From NCBI GenBank assembly GCA_902702965.1, contig CACRXP010000147.1, positions 930,713 to 994,712 of the forward strand: a stretch of DNA of 64,000 bases, in the 5' to 3' direction. Shown piece by piece: positions 20,360 through 32,131 of the stretch (the first letter of the stretch is position 1; each line of letters starts with the position of its first letter). Source of the stretch: Spirometra erinaceieuropaei (lineage: Eukaryota > Platyhelminthes > Cestoda > Diphyllobothriidea > Diphyllobothriidae). The position numbers and the translations under genes are program-made. The notes under the pieces are model-generated. The model was not told the origin of the DNA. It worked only from the letters and a program-made list of their open reading frames with translations, and did no database searches.

Positions 20360-22690
20360 GTTGAATGAGTGGAGTCGGACGAGGAGAGAACAATTGAGTC
20401 GGTGAAGAGAGCCCTTGGTAAGGACTTTCGGGCGGCTGCTCTTGTACTTCTCGGCGACAAAAAAGAACCGGGAGAAGGTGATCTACAAGACAAGGAGTTT
20501 CCATTAAACTTAAAACACATAAACCCTCTTAACGCCTCACAATGCTCGGTTTTGAGACGGTGACAACTTGCTTAAACATACATTAAATTTATCAGTGGTT
20601 TCAGTTGGAGAATGTGGAGAAACAGTTACCAAATGAGAACATATTAATGCTTCTTCAAGAATCCTGTCGAAACTGTGAGTGCACTCTGCCAAAAGTGCGA
20701 TCGCGCCAGATAAGATCGAAGACGAGTTCATAAAATATCCATGGCCTGCAAAGATGGGCAAAGTAATTGGTCCGTGCTTTAAAAAAAATATACCGGGATG
20801 GTTGAAAGACCCGCCCGGCCTGTCTACTGGAGCGACAAAAGACGCCGGACGGTGGAATGATCTTCATCGCAGCAGCGCGCAAAACACGCAATTCCTTGAG
20901 TCTGAAGAATAAAAGGCTGCAGGAAACTAGCAAAAGTGCTACCAGGGAGAATTTTATGTCTTACAAAACGACCACCCCATAAAACGCTACGGCGCCAGCG
21001 GACGGTATCGTAATATAACAGTTAAAAGGCATAAAGTAGATAGATAGGCTACTAGGATCCCGTCTGGACACAAATCCCCCCCCCACCTAGATCAACTGGA
21101 AGTTACTTTGCTTTATAGTAGGACGGCTACCGGAAATGGCGCACCGCAAATTCAGTTCGCTGGCACGGTCGACTAAAAAATAAGGTCTTATGCTTGCAAT
21201 GGAGAGGACAGTTAATATCGTTTACTGGCGTTTTTGAACTTTTCCCCAATCAGACAATCCAAGTCTGAAATTATAGCATTGAGGTGACATTACTGATAAG
21301 TCTGTTAGCTTGGATTGTGGTCGCGAAACCCGATTCCAAGAAACAAGGGGATGTATTGATCAAATTTTCATTCTTCGAGACCTCTCAATTTGCGCTTGTC
21401 CCGTCAGGCGAAACATTAGTTAAAATGAGAAATGGCGGACCCAACGACCTGACCACTTAGATCCGGACCCATTATCAGCCGATTCAGGTCCGGGTTCTGT
21501 CATAAAAAAATTTGAAACTTCTCGCGGTCAGATATAGTCGGTCAGTTTTAACTCCTCGATCAATTGCATAGTTAATAGACTCCTGTGGCATTTTTATAGG
21601 TAACTTGTTAAAAGGCCCCAGGCTCATCCACTTTGACCAAAAAATGACAATACACTTCTGTTTTCTAATTAAAAAGACTGGCGGCGAGCCACCGGCGCGA
21701 TATGTTCGGGGTTTAAATCTAGTAACCAAACAGTCAACTTCTGAAAGACGCGATTTTGGGGCTAACAGTTAAAAAGATGAACTGTTCGAGCGTCTTAACG
21801 GACGACAAATGCACAAGACATAGAGGAGGAGATGCAGTTCACTGAGTATTCAAGAACGCTCGCAAAATACTACGCAACCACAAGGTTAATGGTGTGACTG
21901 AAGGCATCATGCGAAGCATGCATCTGTATAGTTGCAAACAAGAAAACAGCCCCTGAATATATCAAAAAGTACACAGAAAGGACGGCCGCGAAATAAGCCG
22001 GATCTGACGAAAAAACAGTCGCAGACTATGTGCCACCGCCGCCCTACGGTTAGGCTTTTGAGTCAAACCGCTAGAGGAGAAAACACTAAACACACAGTCC
22101 TAACAGTTGATGTCGACTAATCTATGTTCGAATTCACAAAAACATGTGCGACGAAAATACTACGGCCCAATCTGCGGGACCCGACGCAATCCGTAACTAT
22201 AGTTCAATGAAGAGGATAAATTGTCTGCAAGTTAGATCAGTCAGTTGACAACTGACTAGGTCACGCAACGCCAACGCCGGGAAGAGACGGCAAAACCGAC
22301 TAGACATGACAGCAAAAAGTATTGGGGCTGAAGTAGTGACTTGCGTCAAGCGGATCCCAGACGTCACAAACATTTGAAAACTCTACTAACGTATGTGTCA
22401 AGTTTGTAGTAGGTTCCCTGGATTGATTGACTTCGTTTGCGGGGCAAGTGCCAGCCTCGTTGCTGACAACTCGGGAAAGGGCGGGCGCCGCCGTGAGTAT
22501 ATTAAGTATCTTAACCATGACGACAAACACATCACCTCCCTCTCTTTCCAGAAACGGAAATTCATTCTTCGTCCGCCTACGCAGTGCCTTATGGTATTCA
22601 TGCTTGGTAAGAAGTAATCAAAACAATTTTGAGGCTGGGTAGCGAGTCGCACGAGGGGGGCGATATCCACCTGAAGTCGGAGAAGTAATC
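20360..22690. other. No supported gene
   Basis: Several short frames are present, none with splice signals or motifs that I recognise. The first 200 bp after the gap encode a charged 64-residue frame (20369-20563) of unknown nature. Confidence 0.35.
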
Positions 22691-22699
22691 TGTTCTGAT

Positions 22700-23075
22700 G
22701 AAGTGTCCAACAACCATTGCGTCTGTCTTCAAAAAAGAAGACAAGGCGAAGCGCGAGAATTGTCACAGCATAAGCTTCGCGAATATCCCCGAGGCGATCT
22801 CTATCGAGCCCGGCATTCTCAAGCGAGTTCGAAGTGTACGTAATCCGAGTATGCGACCCAATAAAGCCGGATTTCGAGTCAGGCATGCACGCACCGGCCA
22901 AATTTTTACACTGCGCCTCATTCCCGAGCTTCACCGCAGCGATTTGTGGTCGCCTGCGGCGCTCAATTCTTCAGGCCGAATCACAGATCCAGACGGTGTG
23001 AGGCCAAAGATTCTTAATTTGATCAAGGTGTACTATTGTTCCCCCACGCGCCAATACGGCTTCACAATAATTCTA
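22700..23075 (+). pseudogene. LINE reverse-transcriptase fragment, fingers/palm
   Basis: The plus-strand frame 22698-23102 reads ASVFKKEDKAKRENCHSISF (equivalent of the PVFKKGD...NYRGISL motif), then RPNKAGFRVRHARTGQIFTLR and a RPKILNLIKVYYCSP segment. These are consecutive RT motifs of RTE-like LINEs. The central segment with the first catalytic Asp is missing between LRR and DGV, so the copy carries an internal deletion. There is no continuation into the palm YADD box. Confidence 0.75.
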
Positions 23076-24255
23076 ACGACTTACAAAATTGGACACTTTT
23101 AATATGTGAAAGGGGCAGAGAAAAACAACACAGTCTTCCTGATCGGTGCTGCGACCAGGATTTTTGCCATCTTTAGAAGGTCTAGATGAAACCGTCCTGT
23201 TACAGCTATCGCCACAAAGATCCGCTTATACTCTGCGGTCAACCGATCGGCCCACCAGCGTGGTTGTGAATGCTGGGATGTGCCCGCGGAGAAGGGGCGA
23301 AAAGAAAGCGTTTAACTACTATCTCCTGATAATGATCCTTCCCAAGGAATACGCCGACGTTGTTTCAAATGACACAGTTAGCGCTCACTGTAATACGGCA
23401 ACAGTATCTCGAGTCATCCATAAAAGGAGATTTGAGTGATCAAGGTATGTTCTTCGTCGTTCACTGCATGAGTCCAGTCTTAGGGCTCTCAACCAGGAAA
23501 CTGAAAAGTGGGGGTCAACCTAGAACCCGACTGAAGAGGCTGTCGGGAGGTGAGGCTGGTTTTTCAATGCTCGTTATTTGGCATTCGTCACCAGGTAGAT
23601 TGGTTTTTATAGATTAAGTGCCACGGACGATGACGTACGAAGTCCGCGAAATAATCAAGATCATGCACGATTACAGCCATAACGACTGCAAACACGCAGC
23701 TTATGTAAACGACAAAGGGGCGAACGATAAAACACAGTTAGATACGACCCAATAGTACTGAATGCGCGAAAGTTTCTGGGTAGCACAAGCAGTATCCAAG
23801 GCTCGAGATGATTGGCTGATGATCGTAGAAGTTGCCGCCAATCGATGGGAACTGTGGGGTCGGAAGAGAGGGTCCTGAGGACGTTTAAATAAGCACCAAT
23901 CCAGGTCGATAAAGTAACGACTAACAGTGGCATACATCGCATGCAGACGCCTATAGTAAAGGGCTAGTCGTCGGTGACTTCTATGGCAGCCCGTCACAGT
24001 CGAGGAGCAGATTCGCATGGCATCTTTCGTCATTACAAGCCAGCTTCAGGCCCTCAAATGTTGGACGGCTAGGAAATGGCCTCTCAGTTGGATGAGGTCG
24101 AGAACTATCGTCATGTCTCGGGAAGGGTTCAGTGGATTGCAAATGGAATGGACAATCTGAGAAAAAAAGGATACTTTGCACTTTGACGACGTACTCTTCT
24201 CTCACTTATGTTTCGGACAAACATAAAATTTTTAAGGCCCTTCTTGTCGTTCTTG
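23076..24255. other. Unassigned, 3' of the 24-25 kb gene
   Basis: A possible extra exon of the neighbouring gene lies near 24163-23985 on the minus strand: a strong acceptor TATCCTTTTTTTCTCAG is followed by CPFHLQSTEPFPRHDD. It would require the previous exon to splice at GCAG|GTGGAA instead of running to its TGA. Nothing else is supported. Confidence 0.35.
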
Positions 24256-25364
24256 TCAGGTTAACTGGAATATTTCAGATTGCAATCGGACATTTCCACC
24301 TGCAGGACGCTTCATGGGAAAAACTCCAGACACGTAATCAGTTTCATTTCTGCTCAAGGTTCGCGAGTGAAGTACATATAAAAGAGGCTTAATTTTGAAG
24401 AGCCAAACGATGGAAAGTATGGTAAGAGAACGCAGTATCGCCACAAGAAAAAGAGGCGAATGATAGTATGAAACATACTTTTTGCCGGTATTCTTGTCTT
24501 TAGAAGATATTGGCGATATTAAAGTTTCCTTAGGAAACGTAGGAGAATCAGATATTCCGGTAGTGTCATCACCGTCCAGGGCAGGCAGACAAGCCGGAGG
24601 TTCGAGACCGATGTTTAGATATATCTGCGTCAGAGTTTTCCCATGAGACTGTTGAAACCTTAGCAAGTCAGATACCACAGAAATCTAGAAAATACCTATC
24701 CACGAGAGCCTTTTTAATAAAGTTGCGCCAATCCCCACGGCTGGAAGTACATATTCCCAGCCTCTCTAACAATTCTGATGCCTAAACGACAATAACAGGA
24801 AAGGAAAGATATACCCAATCACTAAGTTCGAAGTCCACAACATCAGGATTAGACGCGTTCAAAATCTTCTGAGCCTCAAATTGCAAGATGAGCAAAAATT
24901 TGATACTAAACGTAATACAAAAACTGGTCAGTACCATTGCTCCATAGCAGCCAAATGTGCAAAACACGATGTGATTTCACTAATTTGGAGCCGAAGTTTA
25001 GGCATTACATCATCAAGCTGAAAATTGTCAAGTAGGATGGTAAGTACCTTCTCTGTTTCTTGGAGAGCTGAAAGAAAAGATGCTGCTTCACTAAGAATTT
25101 CTGTAGAGGAATCCTGGACAATATTTTGAAATCTCGAATACAGTTGTTTGTTAATGAAAATATTTTCATCCATCTAGCAGTTAGAAAATCCAGTCGGGCC
25201 GAGCGACCAGGAGCCTGATTGGTTGAAAATATTTTCAAATATGTGCACTTTAGAGGAGAGTATGCAAACTCGAAACAGATTGGTACATTTTAAGTTTTCA
25301 GTTTCGTATACATAAAAATATCTAAGACACTTGGAAGCATCGGACAGATTTCTGGTCGGTGAGT
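24256..25364 (-). CDS. Host gene, at least five exons, helical protein (possibly RINT1-like)
   Basis: Minus-strand exons: 25364-25312, 25173-24935, 24905-24815, 24684-24479 and 24349-24256 (TGA 24256-24258). All junctions are GT-AG and phases agree at every step. Introns are 138, 29, 130 and 129 nt. Strong sites include acceptor CCTCTCTTCAACAG and donor AAAAA|GTATGT. The protein reads SDASKCLRYFYMDENIFINK, then SEAASFLSALQETEKV and LDDVMPKLRLQISEITSCFA, mostly amphipathic helix, followed by an S/P-rich tail. The spacing of helices around DDV...ISEI...HLA recalls the N-terminal region of RINT1/Tip20 vesicle-tethering proteins. That is a weak guess by eye. Upstream exons are missing, since the first exon listed starts mid-codon. 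Confidence 0.6.
24906..24934 (-). other. 29-nt micro-intron
   Basis: It starts GTACTGACC and ends TACGTTTAG. Removing it joins an exon ending in two codon bases to one starting with one base and keeps the frame open through both exons. Introns near 30 nt are known in parasitic flatworms. Retention would give a stop within the intron. Confidence 0.5.
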
Positions 25365-27207
25365 CTGTTGAAGAGAGGAAAAGAAAACTGTATAATCTGG
25401 TCGAACCACCTAAGAAATAGGACATTTGCGACTGCCGTCTTACGGTCGATTTGTCAAAATTTCTCCAAAATTACCAGAACACCAAGCAAGGTGCGATTTA
25501 CTTCTCCTCACCACTCTGTGTGCAAGGAATTGCTTATCGGGAATAGTACTTTTTAACTTTCCGTTTTCGCTAATAAGTACTAAACTCGTAGACATTCAGC
25601 CTCTACAAATATGCGTGCACCTAATACTGAATAATAAGATTCGCCCACTGATGATGCCCCTGTCGTAATGGATTTTCTTACAGTATAAAGCGTCTACCAT
25701 TATTATAGTATTTACTATCTGTTTTTGCATTAAACTTTATATAACTCTCGGATGTCTGCTCATGAATATCCCGTAAGATTTTGGAACAAATTTTCTGTGT
25801 ATTACGTTCGGAACCATGTCTGTTAGCAACTACGAAGGAGCCAGAGACGCTGGTGTAAGCGAGGTGATCAAGTCAAGTGGACTAGAGTCGACAGTTTAGT
25901 TTAGCTCAGTTTTATGGAGGTGAACCATTCTGGAACAAAATATCTTTCAGGGCTTTAGAAGTAGTGCATATAATTACGTTCCAGCTATCCTGATTTGTTG
26001 TTGCTTTACCCCTGATTTGTTACCGATTGGGAGGCGCGCTTAATGCCATACTTGGAGCGATCATGGTCTCCAATGGTAGATAAGTAGCCGTATCTGCACC
26101 TTACGCAGTAAACGCTCTAGTTAACTGATTGAAAATTCCGTACTGTCTGTTCCTTTCGAAGTCCATTACAATCGTTAGTATGCAAATCAAACATTCGTTC
26201 AAAAAGATGTTGAATGAATTAGAGTAGCAAACAAATGGTCTCCAGCATTTATCATTAGACCTACAAATTAATGTACGTCAAGTGAAAGTAGTGAAGAGAT
26301 TAACAACAACGACTGGCAAGGAACGACTAACTCGGTTGAGGAGTGTCTAGATAGTGACCTATCTCCTATTTCACTGAATTGACGGACTGTAAAATTTGAA
26401 TCACGAGTTTTAAGACTTCGAATTCCTCAGCATTTGCGTAGATTACATTTCACAAACTAGGCGAGCAGTATTAAGCAGATTAAGCCATGGGAGATGGTAG
26501 CAACCGGTCTGAGCGGTAGGCAAGTTAGGAAAAGTTCGTATTAATACCGGTGACAAGACTGTTTATAGACTATACAGTCGGGTGACTAACGGATCACCTT
26601 CCATCTTGAACGCGGAACTGGACTGAAACAGTTTCAGGAAAGCTGTGCACGTGCGCAAACGCTGGCTTGTATGAAACAGGCACGAGAGAACAGGAACGAA
26701 TTTTTCTTAACCCGCTATAGGTAAAAGATTTAATTATCTATAGGTGTGTGCCTCTGTCGCACGCTATTCCCAGACTGGACATGTGAGAAAAACACTGTCA
26801 GGCATTCGTCCACACTTCAAGGGCCTGAATAAAAAACTGCTCTCTGAATGAACGGATAGATAACGCCATATAGTACAGCAGTCGTGCCGTTTCAGAGTTC
26901 TGACGGAAAAAGTGTGGGGTGATGTGGTATACTGGCAGGCTAACTGAGGAGGAGATTCGGAAATCGATACTCCAGGAGGGTGTGTTAAACAAGAAGTTAG
27001 TGAAGTGCTTTAAATTTAATAATTCTATTCACAGATAACGACCGACATTGGCAAAATCAACCTGGCCACTGAAAACACTGAGCCATATACGCCAGGAATA
27101 GCACAGTGGATAATAATCAGCACAGAGACTTGGTGAAGGACACATTGCCATCCATTATCCAAGGTGAGGTGGAGGAAAGAGAAGACTGAGGTGGAAAAGC
27201 TACTTAC
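25365..27207. other. Unassigned; possible weak exon near 26.8-27.0 kb
   Basis: A minus-strand frame near 26960-26820 (ETARLLYYMALSIRSFREQF) looks protein-like and follows a CTCCTCCTCAG acceptor. No donor of matching phase was found. It could belong to the gene at 24.2-25.4 kb. Otherwise nothing is supported. Confidence 0.3.
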
Positions 27208-27343
27208 AGAACAGATCACTGGCGATGCGCTTTTGAAGTTAAACTGCGGTTTACAGACTGCGCAGACAGCGAGTAGCGATAAATGATCAAGATGCATTTC
27301 TAACACTCGAATGGTCATTGCTGACTTACGCACCAATAACTGT
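27208..27343 (-). CDS. Isolated candidate exon
   Basis: This minus-strand stretch lies between acceptor TTTGGCATTTCAG and a consensus donor TCT|GTAAGT. The frame is open for 45 codons (LLVRKSAMTIRVLEMHLDHL, then CAVCKPQFNFKSASP) and the phases are defined (enters with one base, leaves complete). It contains a Cys-x2-Cys pair. I cannot name it. It lies upstream of the 24-25 kb gene on the same strand and could be part of it, but no connecting exon is established. Confidence 0.35.
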
Positions 27344-28389
27344 CTGAAATGCCAAATCTCACAATTGGGGGATCCAAGGACTAAACCTGAGATAACTTGT
27401 TATTGGGCGTTATGCAGAACAGAATACTGAGGAGAAATTGCACATATTCAGTACAGCGTCCTGTCTTTATTGATGGGAGCTATTAACCGCTGAGAGGGCA
27501 CAGTGCTGCAGTTGTTTATCAGATCACCGGGAAATAATTAAAAGCAGGTATTTACTCGATATCTTAGACCAATAACCAAAACACCACGAATAATGCAAAA
27601 AATACCCGGTAGGAGGCAGACAGAATTTAAGTCAGGGAGGGGCACCAAGATGTTCACTTTGAATCTCTGAAGAAAATAAAAGGTCGGGCAAAACTTCAAT
27701 CAAACTAAGACTAAAGTGAAGAAAAATGAGATTGAGCTGGTAGTGTCGAAAAAAATTTACAACACGCCACGTGGAAATTGAGGCAACAAAACGCATACAT
27801 AGATTAGTGACGACTGTAAATCTCACCATGGACGCGGAAACAACAAACCATACGCAGCAAGATTCCCATGAAAATATGAGATTTCACGTCGTATGCCCAC
27901 GTACCTCGCGGTTTTGGGTGAATGCGTTCAAACTAGAGACCTTGGTATCCACAAATAGGCTTGGGTTCTAATTTCTTACACGTGGTCATGACCTTCTGGC
28001 AATTCGTGCCATGGATCATTGGAACGAATTTCGGAAAGTCTGAGCTTCCACCTTGTCCCATGGCAAGCGTTTCCTGACTGTGTGGGCGTCATACTTCCAA
28101 TGGTTCTTACCGATAATATGTTGGTTTTATGGTACCACCAATAATTCGGTATCCGAGCCGTCATCTGTTGTTCTGATGGAACTCTTGTCCAACTTGCGCA
28201 TGTGGCATGTGCGCACGGACCGTTTAGCAGAGAATAATGCGATCTCTGGAGCAAGGGCTTTATTCGCTCGACGTTTTGGATGCCCACTCGAACCTGTCAT
28301 CAGGAACAGTATCAAATACGGGTAATTCATGCCCGTTAAGTCGGGATATTTATAGGATTTAGTCGTTATGCTACTGCCTATCTGTGACA
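27344..28389. other. No supported gene
   Basis: Opposed frames of about 100 codons occur at 27976-28325, but neither shows a motif or splice sites. Confidence 0.35.
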
Positions 28390-28849
28390 GTTAATGGCAC
28401 CATCATTCATCGAGGATGTTTCTCCTCGGGGTCTCTAAATGCTTGGTGACCGACATGCAGGCCGTTTACTGCCGACATTTCGTCGCCCATGCTGGGTGCT
28501 GTCGTGCTAGTTATTGGCATGCTGGTTACTCGGCTACCTGGCACATCGGCCTGCATTCTCCTCGAGTGGCTTACCATTTGACCAAGACAAGTCTCAGCAC
28601 CCAATGTGGATAGAGAAATCATTGCACTTGTTAACAGACAGGGTTCCTATGAACTATGACTCCAGGAACTAGCGACCCACGTTCTTGTCACCTCTCGTAA
28701 GAATTTAGGCATTTTCGAACTCGGATGTGTGATCGGGGTTCTTCAACCGAGTCGCATTTTAAGAGTTGGCGTCACCTCTCCGCTCTGATGACGCGTGTAC
28801 GGCCATTCGACTTCGGAGCAGTGTTCCTGTTCCTCCAGCGCATTTAGTT
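28390..28849 (-). pseudogene. Penelope-like element, GIY-YIG part downstream of LTR insertion (PLE-e, 3' part)
   Basis: Read on the minus strand from 28849, the frame continues that of 33388-33610 exactly across the 4-bp duplication. It shows LLRSRMAVHA, an ILTRGDKNVGR segment, then a LES-like stretch and SVNKCNDF. These match the C-terminal half of the type II PLE GIY-YIG domain. At least six stop codons are present and the YVGET core has decayed, so this PLE was long dead when the LTR element arrived. Similarity fades near 28390. Confidence 0.7.
28846..28849. repeat. Target-site duplication, left
   Basis: AGTT directly precedes the left LTR; the same AGTT follows the right LTR at 33384-33387. 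Confidence 0.8.
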
Positions 28850-29349
28850 TGTGGCGGTCAAGGATGTGAGATCGACTTAAACCACGCACAATAAGTTCGT
28901 TTCGTCTACTGTCAGAAGTCAGGGAGCTGTGAGGACTAGTTTATTCTGTACACAGGGCAGGTTGCCGTAAGTTGGCGGTTTGCCTGCAACAGAGAAAAAC
29001 GTCCGTTCACGGAGAGCGTCAGTCACGGTGTGTGTTGTTTACGCGGGTGTGAGTGTCTAGGTCAGCAGGAGGGGGTGACTGTCTGAGTGGTGGTCGTGTG
29101 ATTGGACAAATTAGAGGACGAGTGGTGGGCGCATACTCACAAGGCCTCACGGGAATCAAGCCAAAGCGTTCGACGCGCGTTAGGCGATACTAGTTTTTGA
29201 GTGCAGCCGGGAGTCACTGCAGCTGGGCAGGAGGTGTCCCAGTTCTAGCCGGCGGGGGTGGTCGTGCGTCAGCGGCCGGTCGGTGCTTGTCACGGCCATC
29301 GACCGACAAAACGGAGCCGGAGAAAAGGGGGGCTGGAGCGGCTGCTACA
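28850..29349 (-). repeat. 3' LTR
   Basis: 500 bp, starting TGTGGCGGTCAAGG on the plus strand and ending GCTGCTACA. It is the 3' LTR of the minus-strand element. All visible differences from the 5' LTR fall at 29278-29340. Confidence 0.93.
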
Positions 29350-29359
29350 GCTCCCCCCA
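29350..29359 (-). promoter_or_regulatory. Polypurine tract
   Basis: On the minus strand TGGGGGGAGC lies immediately upstream of the 3' LTR, the expected place and composition for the plus-strand primer. Confidence 0.8.
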
Positions 29360-29509
29360 GACACCAAACGAAGTGAAGGCGTCGACATGCTAACCAGCCA
29401 CAAACCTGTCGGGCCAGTGAACGTGACGGCCAGATCGTGTGCGGCGAACCGGAGGGGGGCTGTCGCCAGTAGGTGGAGGAGGCCGCACTGTCTGAGGCGG
29501 GGTGCGTTG

Positions 29510-32131
29510 TTAAGGTGAGGAATGGTCACTGCCGTCGATGTAGGTCAGCTTGACGCGATCAATGCTGACTGTGTCGGTCTTGCCGTTGCGTTCGATGACA
29601 ACATCTTTGTCAGATCGGCGAAGGACTTTATACGGCCCGTCATAGGGTGGTTGGAGTGGTCGTCGGACAGCGTCATGCCGAACCCAGACGAAATCGCACT
29701 TATCCAGGTCGGGTGGGATGAAGGAATTGACCGGTGACGCCCGAGGGGGCGTTGCGTGGAGATTGCGCATGACACTACGTAGTCGCTCCACATAACTGCA
29801 AGGTTCAAAAAACGTTAGCGTGTTTGAAGGAGAAACTACCTCACCGGGCAGTCGTAGGGAGGTTCCGTAGACAAGATCAGCTGCAGTGCAACCGATGTCG
29901 GCCTTGAGAGTGGAACGGAGGGACAATAACACCAGGGGAAGGTGATCAGACCATCGGGAAGGATCAGGCTGGGCCATAAGGGAAGTCTTCAGCTGTCGAT
30001 GGAAACGTTCGACGAGACCGTTTGCTTGAGGGTGGTACGCTGTTGTTCGGGTTCGGTTGGTACCGAGAAGGGAAGTGTGTTCGCGAAACAGCGTGGACTC
30101 GAATTGGTATCCGCGGTCAGTGGTGACAGTCGCAGGAACTCCAAAATTGCACACCCAATGAGTCAAGAAAGCTCTTGCTACGGTTTCGGCACTGATGTCC
30201 GGAATGGGCGCAGCAACCGGCCACCGAGTAAAGCGATCAATACATGTCAGCATATAGGTAGAACCGTTAGATGGTGGCAGCGGACCTACCAGGTCAATAA
30301 GCACATGACTGAAGCGTGCATCAGGAGTGGCGAAAGTTCCTGGCGGAGTAATAGTATGCGGATGCGTTTTGGCTCGCTGACATAATAGACAAGATCGGGT
30401 CCAACGCCGTACATCCCTATTGATGTTGGGCCAGACGAATCGGTCAGTGATGAGTTTCACTGTCGCCCGGACTCCAGGGTGGGATAGATTGTGAAGAGCG
30501 TTGAACACTCGTCGTCGTAAAGTTGCTGGAACAAAAGGACGTTCGTGTCCGGTAGAAAGGTCACACGCGATGGTGCCTGTGCCAGTGAGAAGGGGGACCT
30601 CTTGAAGGCGTAAAGAAGAGTTCTCGTGGCGGTATTGGGAGAGCTCGTCATCCGATCGCTGAGCCTCAGCCATGAGTGTGAAGTCTATGGCGTCAGTTGT
30701 GATGGAAGCCATCTCGATTCTTGAAAGAGCATCAGCAACCACATTTTCCTTACCATGGACATGTTGGATGTCGCAGGAAAACTGTGAGATGAAGTCAAGA
30801 TGACGGATTTCACGGGGCGAGTATCGATCGGAAGAGGCCCTCAGTGCAAAAACGAGTGGCTTGTGATCTGTTAGAACAACAAATTCACGACCCTCGAGGA
30901 AATGGCGGAAGTGCCGGATGGATAGATAGACGGCAAGGAGTTCGCGGCCGAAGACACTGTAGCGGGTCTCTGCTGGGCTGAGCTTCTTCGAGAAGAAAGC
31001 CAAAGGCTGTAGAACACCACGAACAGTTTGCTGAAGTGGCGTACCAACGGCAGTGCTGGAAGCATCTGTCATGAGAGTTAGTTGGGCATCTGAGCGAGGA
31101 TGGGCAAGCAATGTTGCGTCCGCAAGTGCGGCCTTGACGTCATTGAAGGACCTGACGGCCTCCTCGGTCATCACTAGTGTCTTCTTGGAGTGGGTCAGCA
31201 AGCTGTTGAGAGGCTGCAGTATGGTGGCACCATGGGGAGGAAAACGGTGATGTAAGTTCACCATCCCCAAGAATCGGCGTAGTTGGCTGATGGTTGTCGG
31301 GACGGGGAACGTTGATATGGCCAAAACTTTTTCCGGGACGGGTTTTATCCCATCTGAGTTCACTTCGTGACCAAGGAAGATAAGACTGGGGACTCCAAAC
31401 TCACATTTGGCGGCATTGATGATAACGCCGAAAGAGTCAAGCCGTTCGAAGGGTTGTCGAAGATGAATCTCGTGTTCAGCAACGTCAGAACTTGCCACCA
31501 GCAAATCATCAATGTAGGCGTAGACGAAGTCGAGACCTCGCAGAACCTGATCAATGAATCGCTGAAAGGTTTGAGTGGCGTTCCTCAGACCAAAGGGCAT
31601 ACGAGTGAATTCGAATAACCTAAAGGGAGTGGTCACTGCAGTTTTCGGAACATCACCGGCTTCGATCGGGATTTGATGGTAGGCACGCACAAGGTCGATC
31701 TTAGAGAATATTCGCTTACCATGTAGCGAAAGGGTGAAGTCTTGGATGTGCGGGACGGGATACTGATCGGGGACAGTCACAGAGTTCAACGCCCGATAGT
31801 CACCACACGGTCGCCAGTCGCCATTCTTCTTGGGGACAAGGTGGAGGGGTGATGTCCAGCAGCTGTCGGACTGTCGGATGATGCCGAGCTCGAGCATGTG
31901 TTCGAACTCTGCCTTGGCAATCTTCAAACGGTCCGGAGCAAGACGACGTGGTCGGCAAGACTTGGGAGGTCCGATGGTGGAAATATGGTGGGTGACTGTG
32001 TGTTTGATGTCCACTTCACGAAATGAGGGGTTGGTCAGGCGGGGAAACTGCCTGAGGAGTGAGTGGAAAAGACAGTCAGAGATGGGCATAACAGTGAGAG
32101 GGTTGACGCAGGGGTTCACATCAGATTGACA
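29510..32131 (-). CDS. pol: Retrotransposon Pol: RT, RNase H, integrase
   Basis: The frame is open from the codon after the TGA at 32132 to the stop at 29510, about 873 codons. Counting from the codon at 32117-32119, RT holds Asp142 (SKIDL) and YIDD at 202-205. RNase H has Asp352, Glu393, Asp418 (TDHKP) and a VADALSR end. Integrase has the HHCC finger (His543, His547, Cys577, Cys580), the DD35E triad (Asp609, Asp668, Glu704) and a GPY motif at 828-830. The order PR-RT-RH-INT marks Ty3/gypsy. No ATG starts the frame: it is in the same frame as PR and would normally be made as a fusion. A further odd residue is GTP in place of the usual GAV-type triplet in the RNase H DAS motif. Confidence 0.93.
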   Translation of the reverse strand, partial: CQSDVNPCVNPLTVMPISDCLFHSLLRQFPRLTNPSFREVDIKHTVTHHISTIGPPKSCRPRRLAPDRLKIAKAEFEHMLELGIIRQSDSCWTSPLHLVPKKNGDWRPCGDYRALNSVTVPDQYPVPHIQDFTLSLHGKRIFSKIDLVRAYHQIPIEAGDVPKTAVTTPFRLFEFTRMPFGLRNATQTFQRFIDQVLRGLDFVYAYIDDLLVASSDVAEHEIHLRQPFERLDSFGVIINAAKCEFGVPSLIFLGHEVNSDGIKPVPEKVLAISTFPVPTTISQLRRFLGMVNLHHRFPPHGATILQPLNSLLTHSKKTLVMTEEAVRSFNDVKAALADATLLAHPRSDAQLTLMTDASSTAVGTPLQQTVRGVLQPLAFFSKKLSPAETRYSVFGRELLAVYLSIRHFRHFLEGREFVVLTDHKPLVFALRASSDRYSPREIRHLDFISQFSCDIQHVHGKENVVADALSRIEMASITTDAIDFTLMAEAQRSDDELSQYRHENSSLRLQEVPLLTGTGTIACDLSTGHERPFVPATLRRRVFNALHNLSHPGVRATVKLITDRFVWPNINRDVRRWTRSCLLCQRAKTHPHTITPPGTFATPDARFSHVLIDLVGPLPPSNGSTYMLTCIDRFTRWPVAAPIPDISAETVARAFLTHWVCNFGVPATVTTDRGYQFESTLFREHTSLLGTNRTRTTAYHPQANGLVERFHRQLKTSLMAQPDPSRWSDHLPLVLLSLRSTLKADIGCTAADLVYGTSLRLPGEVVSPSNTLTFFEPCSYVERLRSVMRNLHATPPRASPVNSFIPPDLDKCDFVWVRHDAVRRPLQPPYDGPYKVLRRSDKDVVIERNGKTDTVSIDRVKLTYIDGSDHSSP

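Noticed and set aside
20220..20520. Open frames running through the N run
   Set aside because: They are artefacts of translating undetermined bases.
22398..22934. 178-codon minus-strand frame
   Set aside because: It is antisense to the LINE RT fragment at 22700-23075, with no motifs or splice sites.
25005..25238. Alternative minus-strand frame over exon 25173-24935
   Set aside because: It is open but K/F/L-rich without acidic residues, and cannot be joined in phase to the next exon. The chosen frame can be joined on both sides.
29522..32129. Plus-strand open frames of 65-147 codons across the retrotransposon (for example 29942-30385 and 31830-32129)
   Set aside because: They lie antisense to an intact pol frame and have no motifs of their own.
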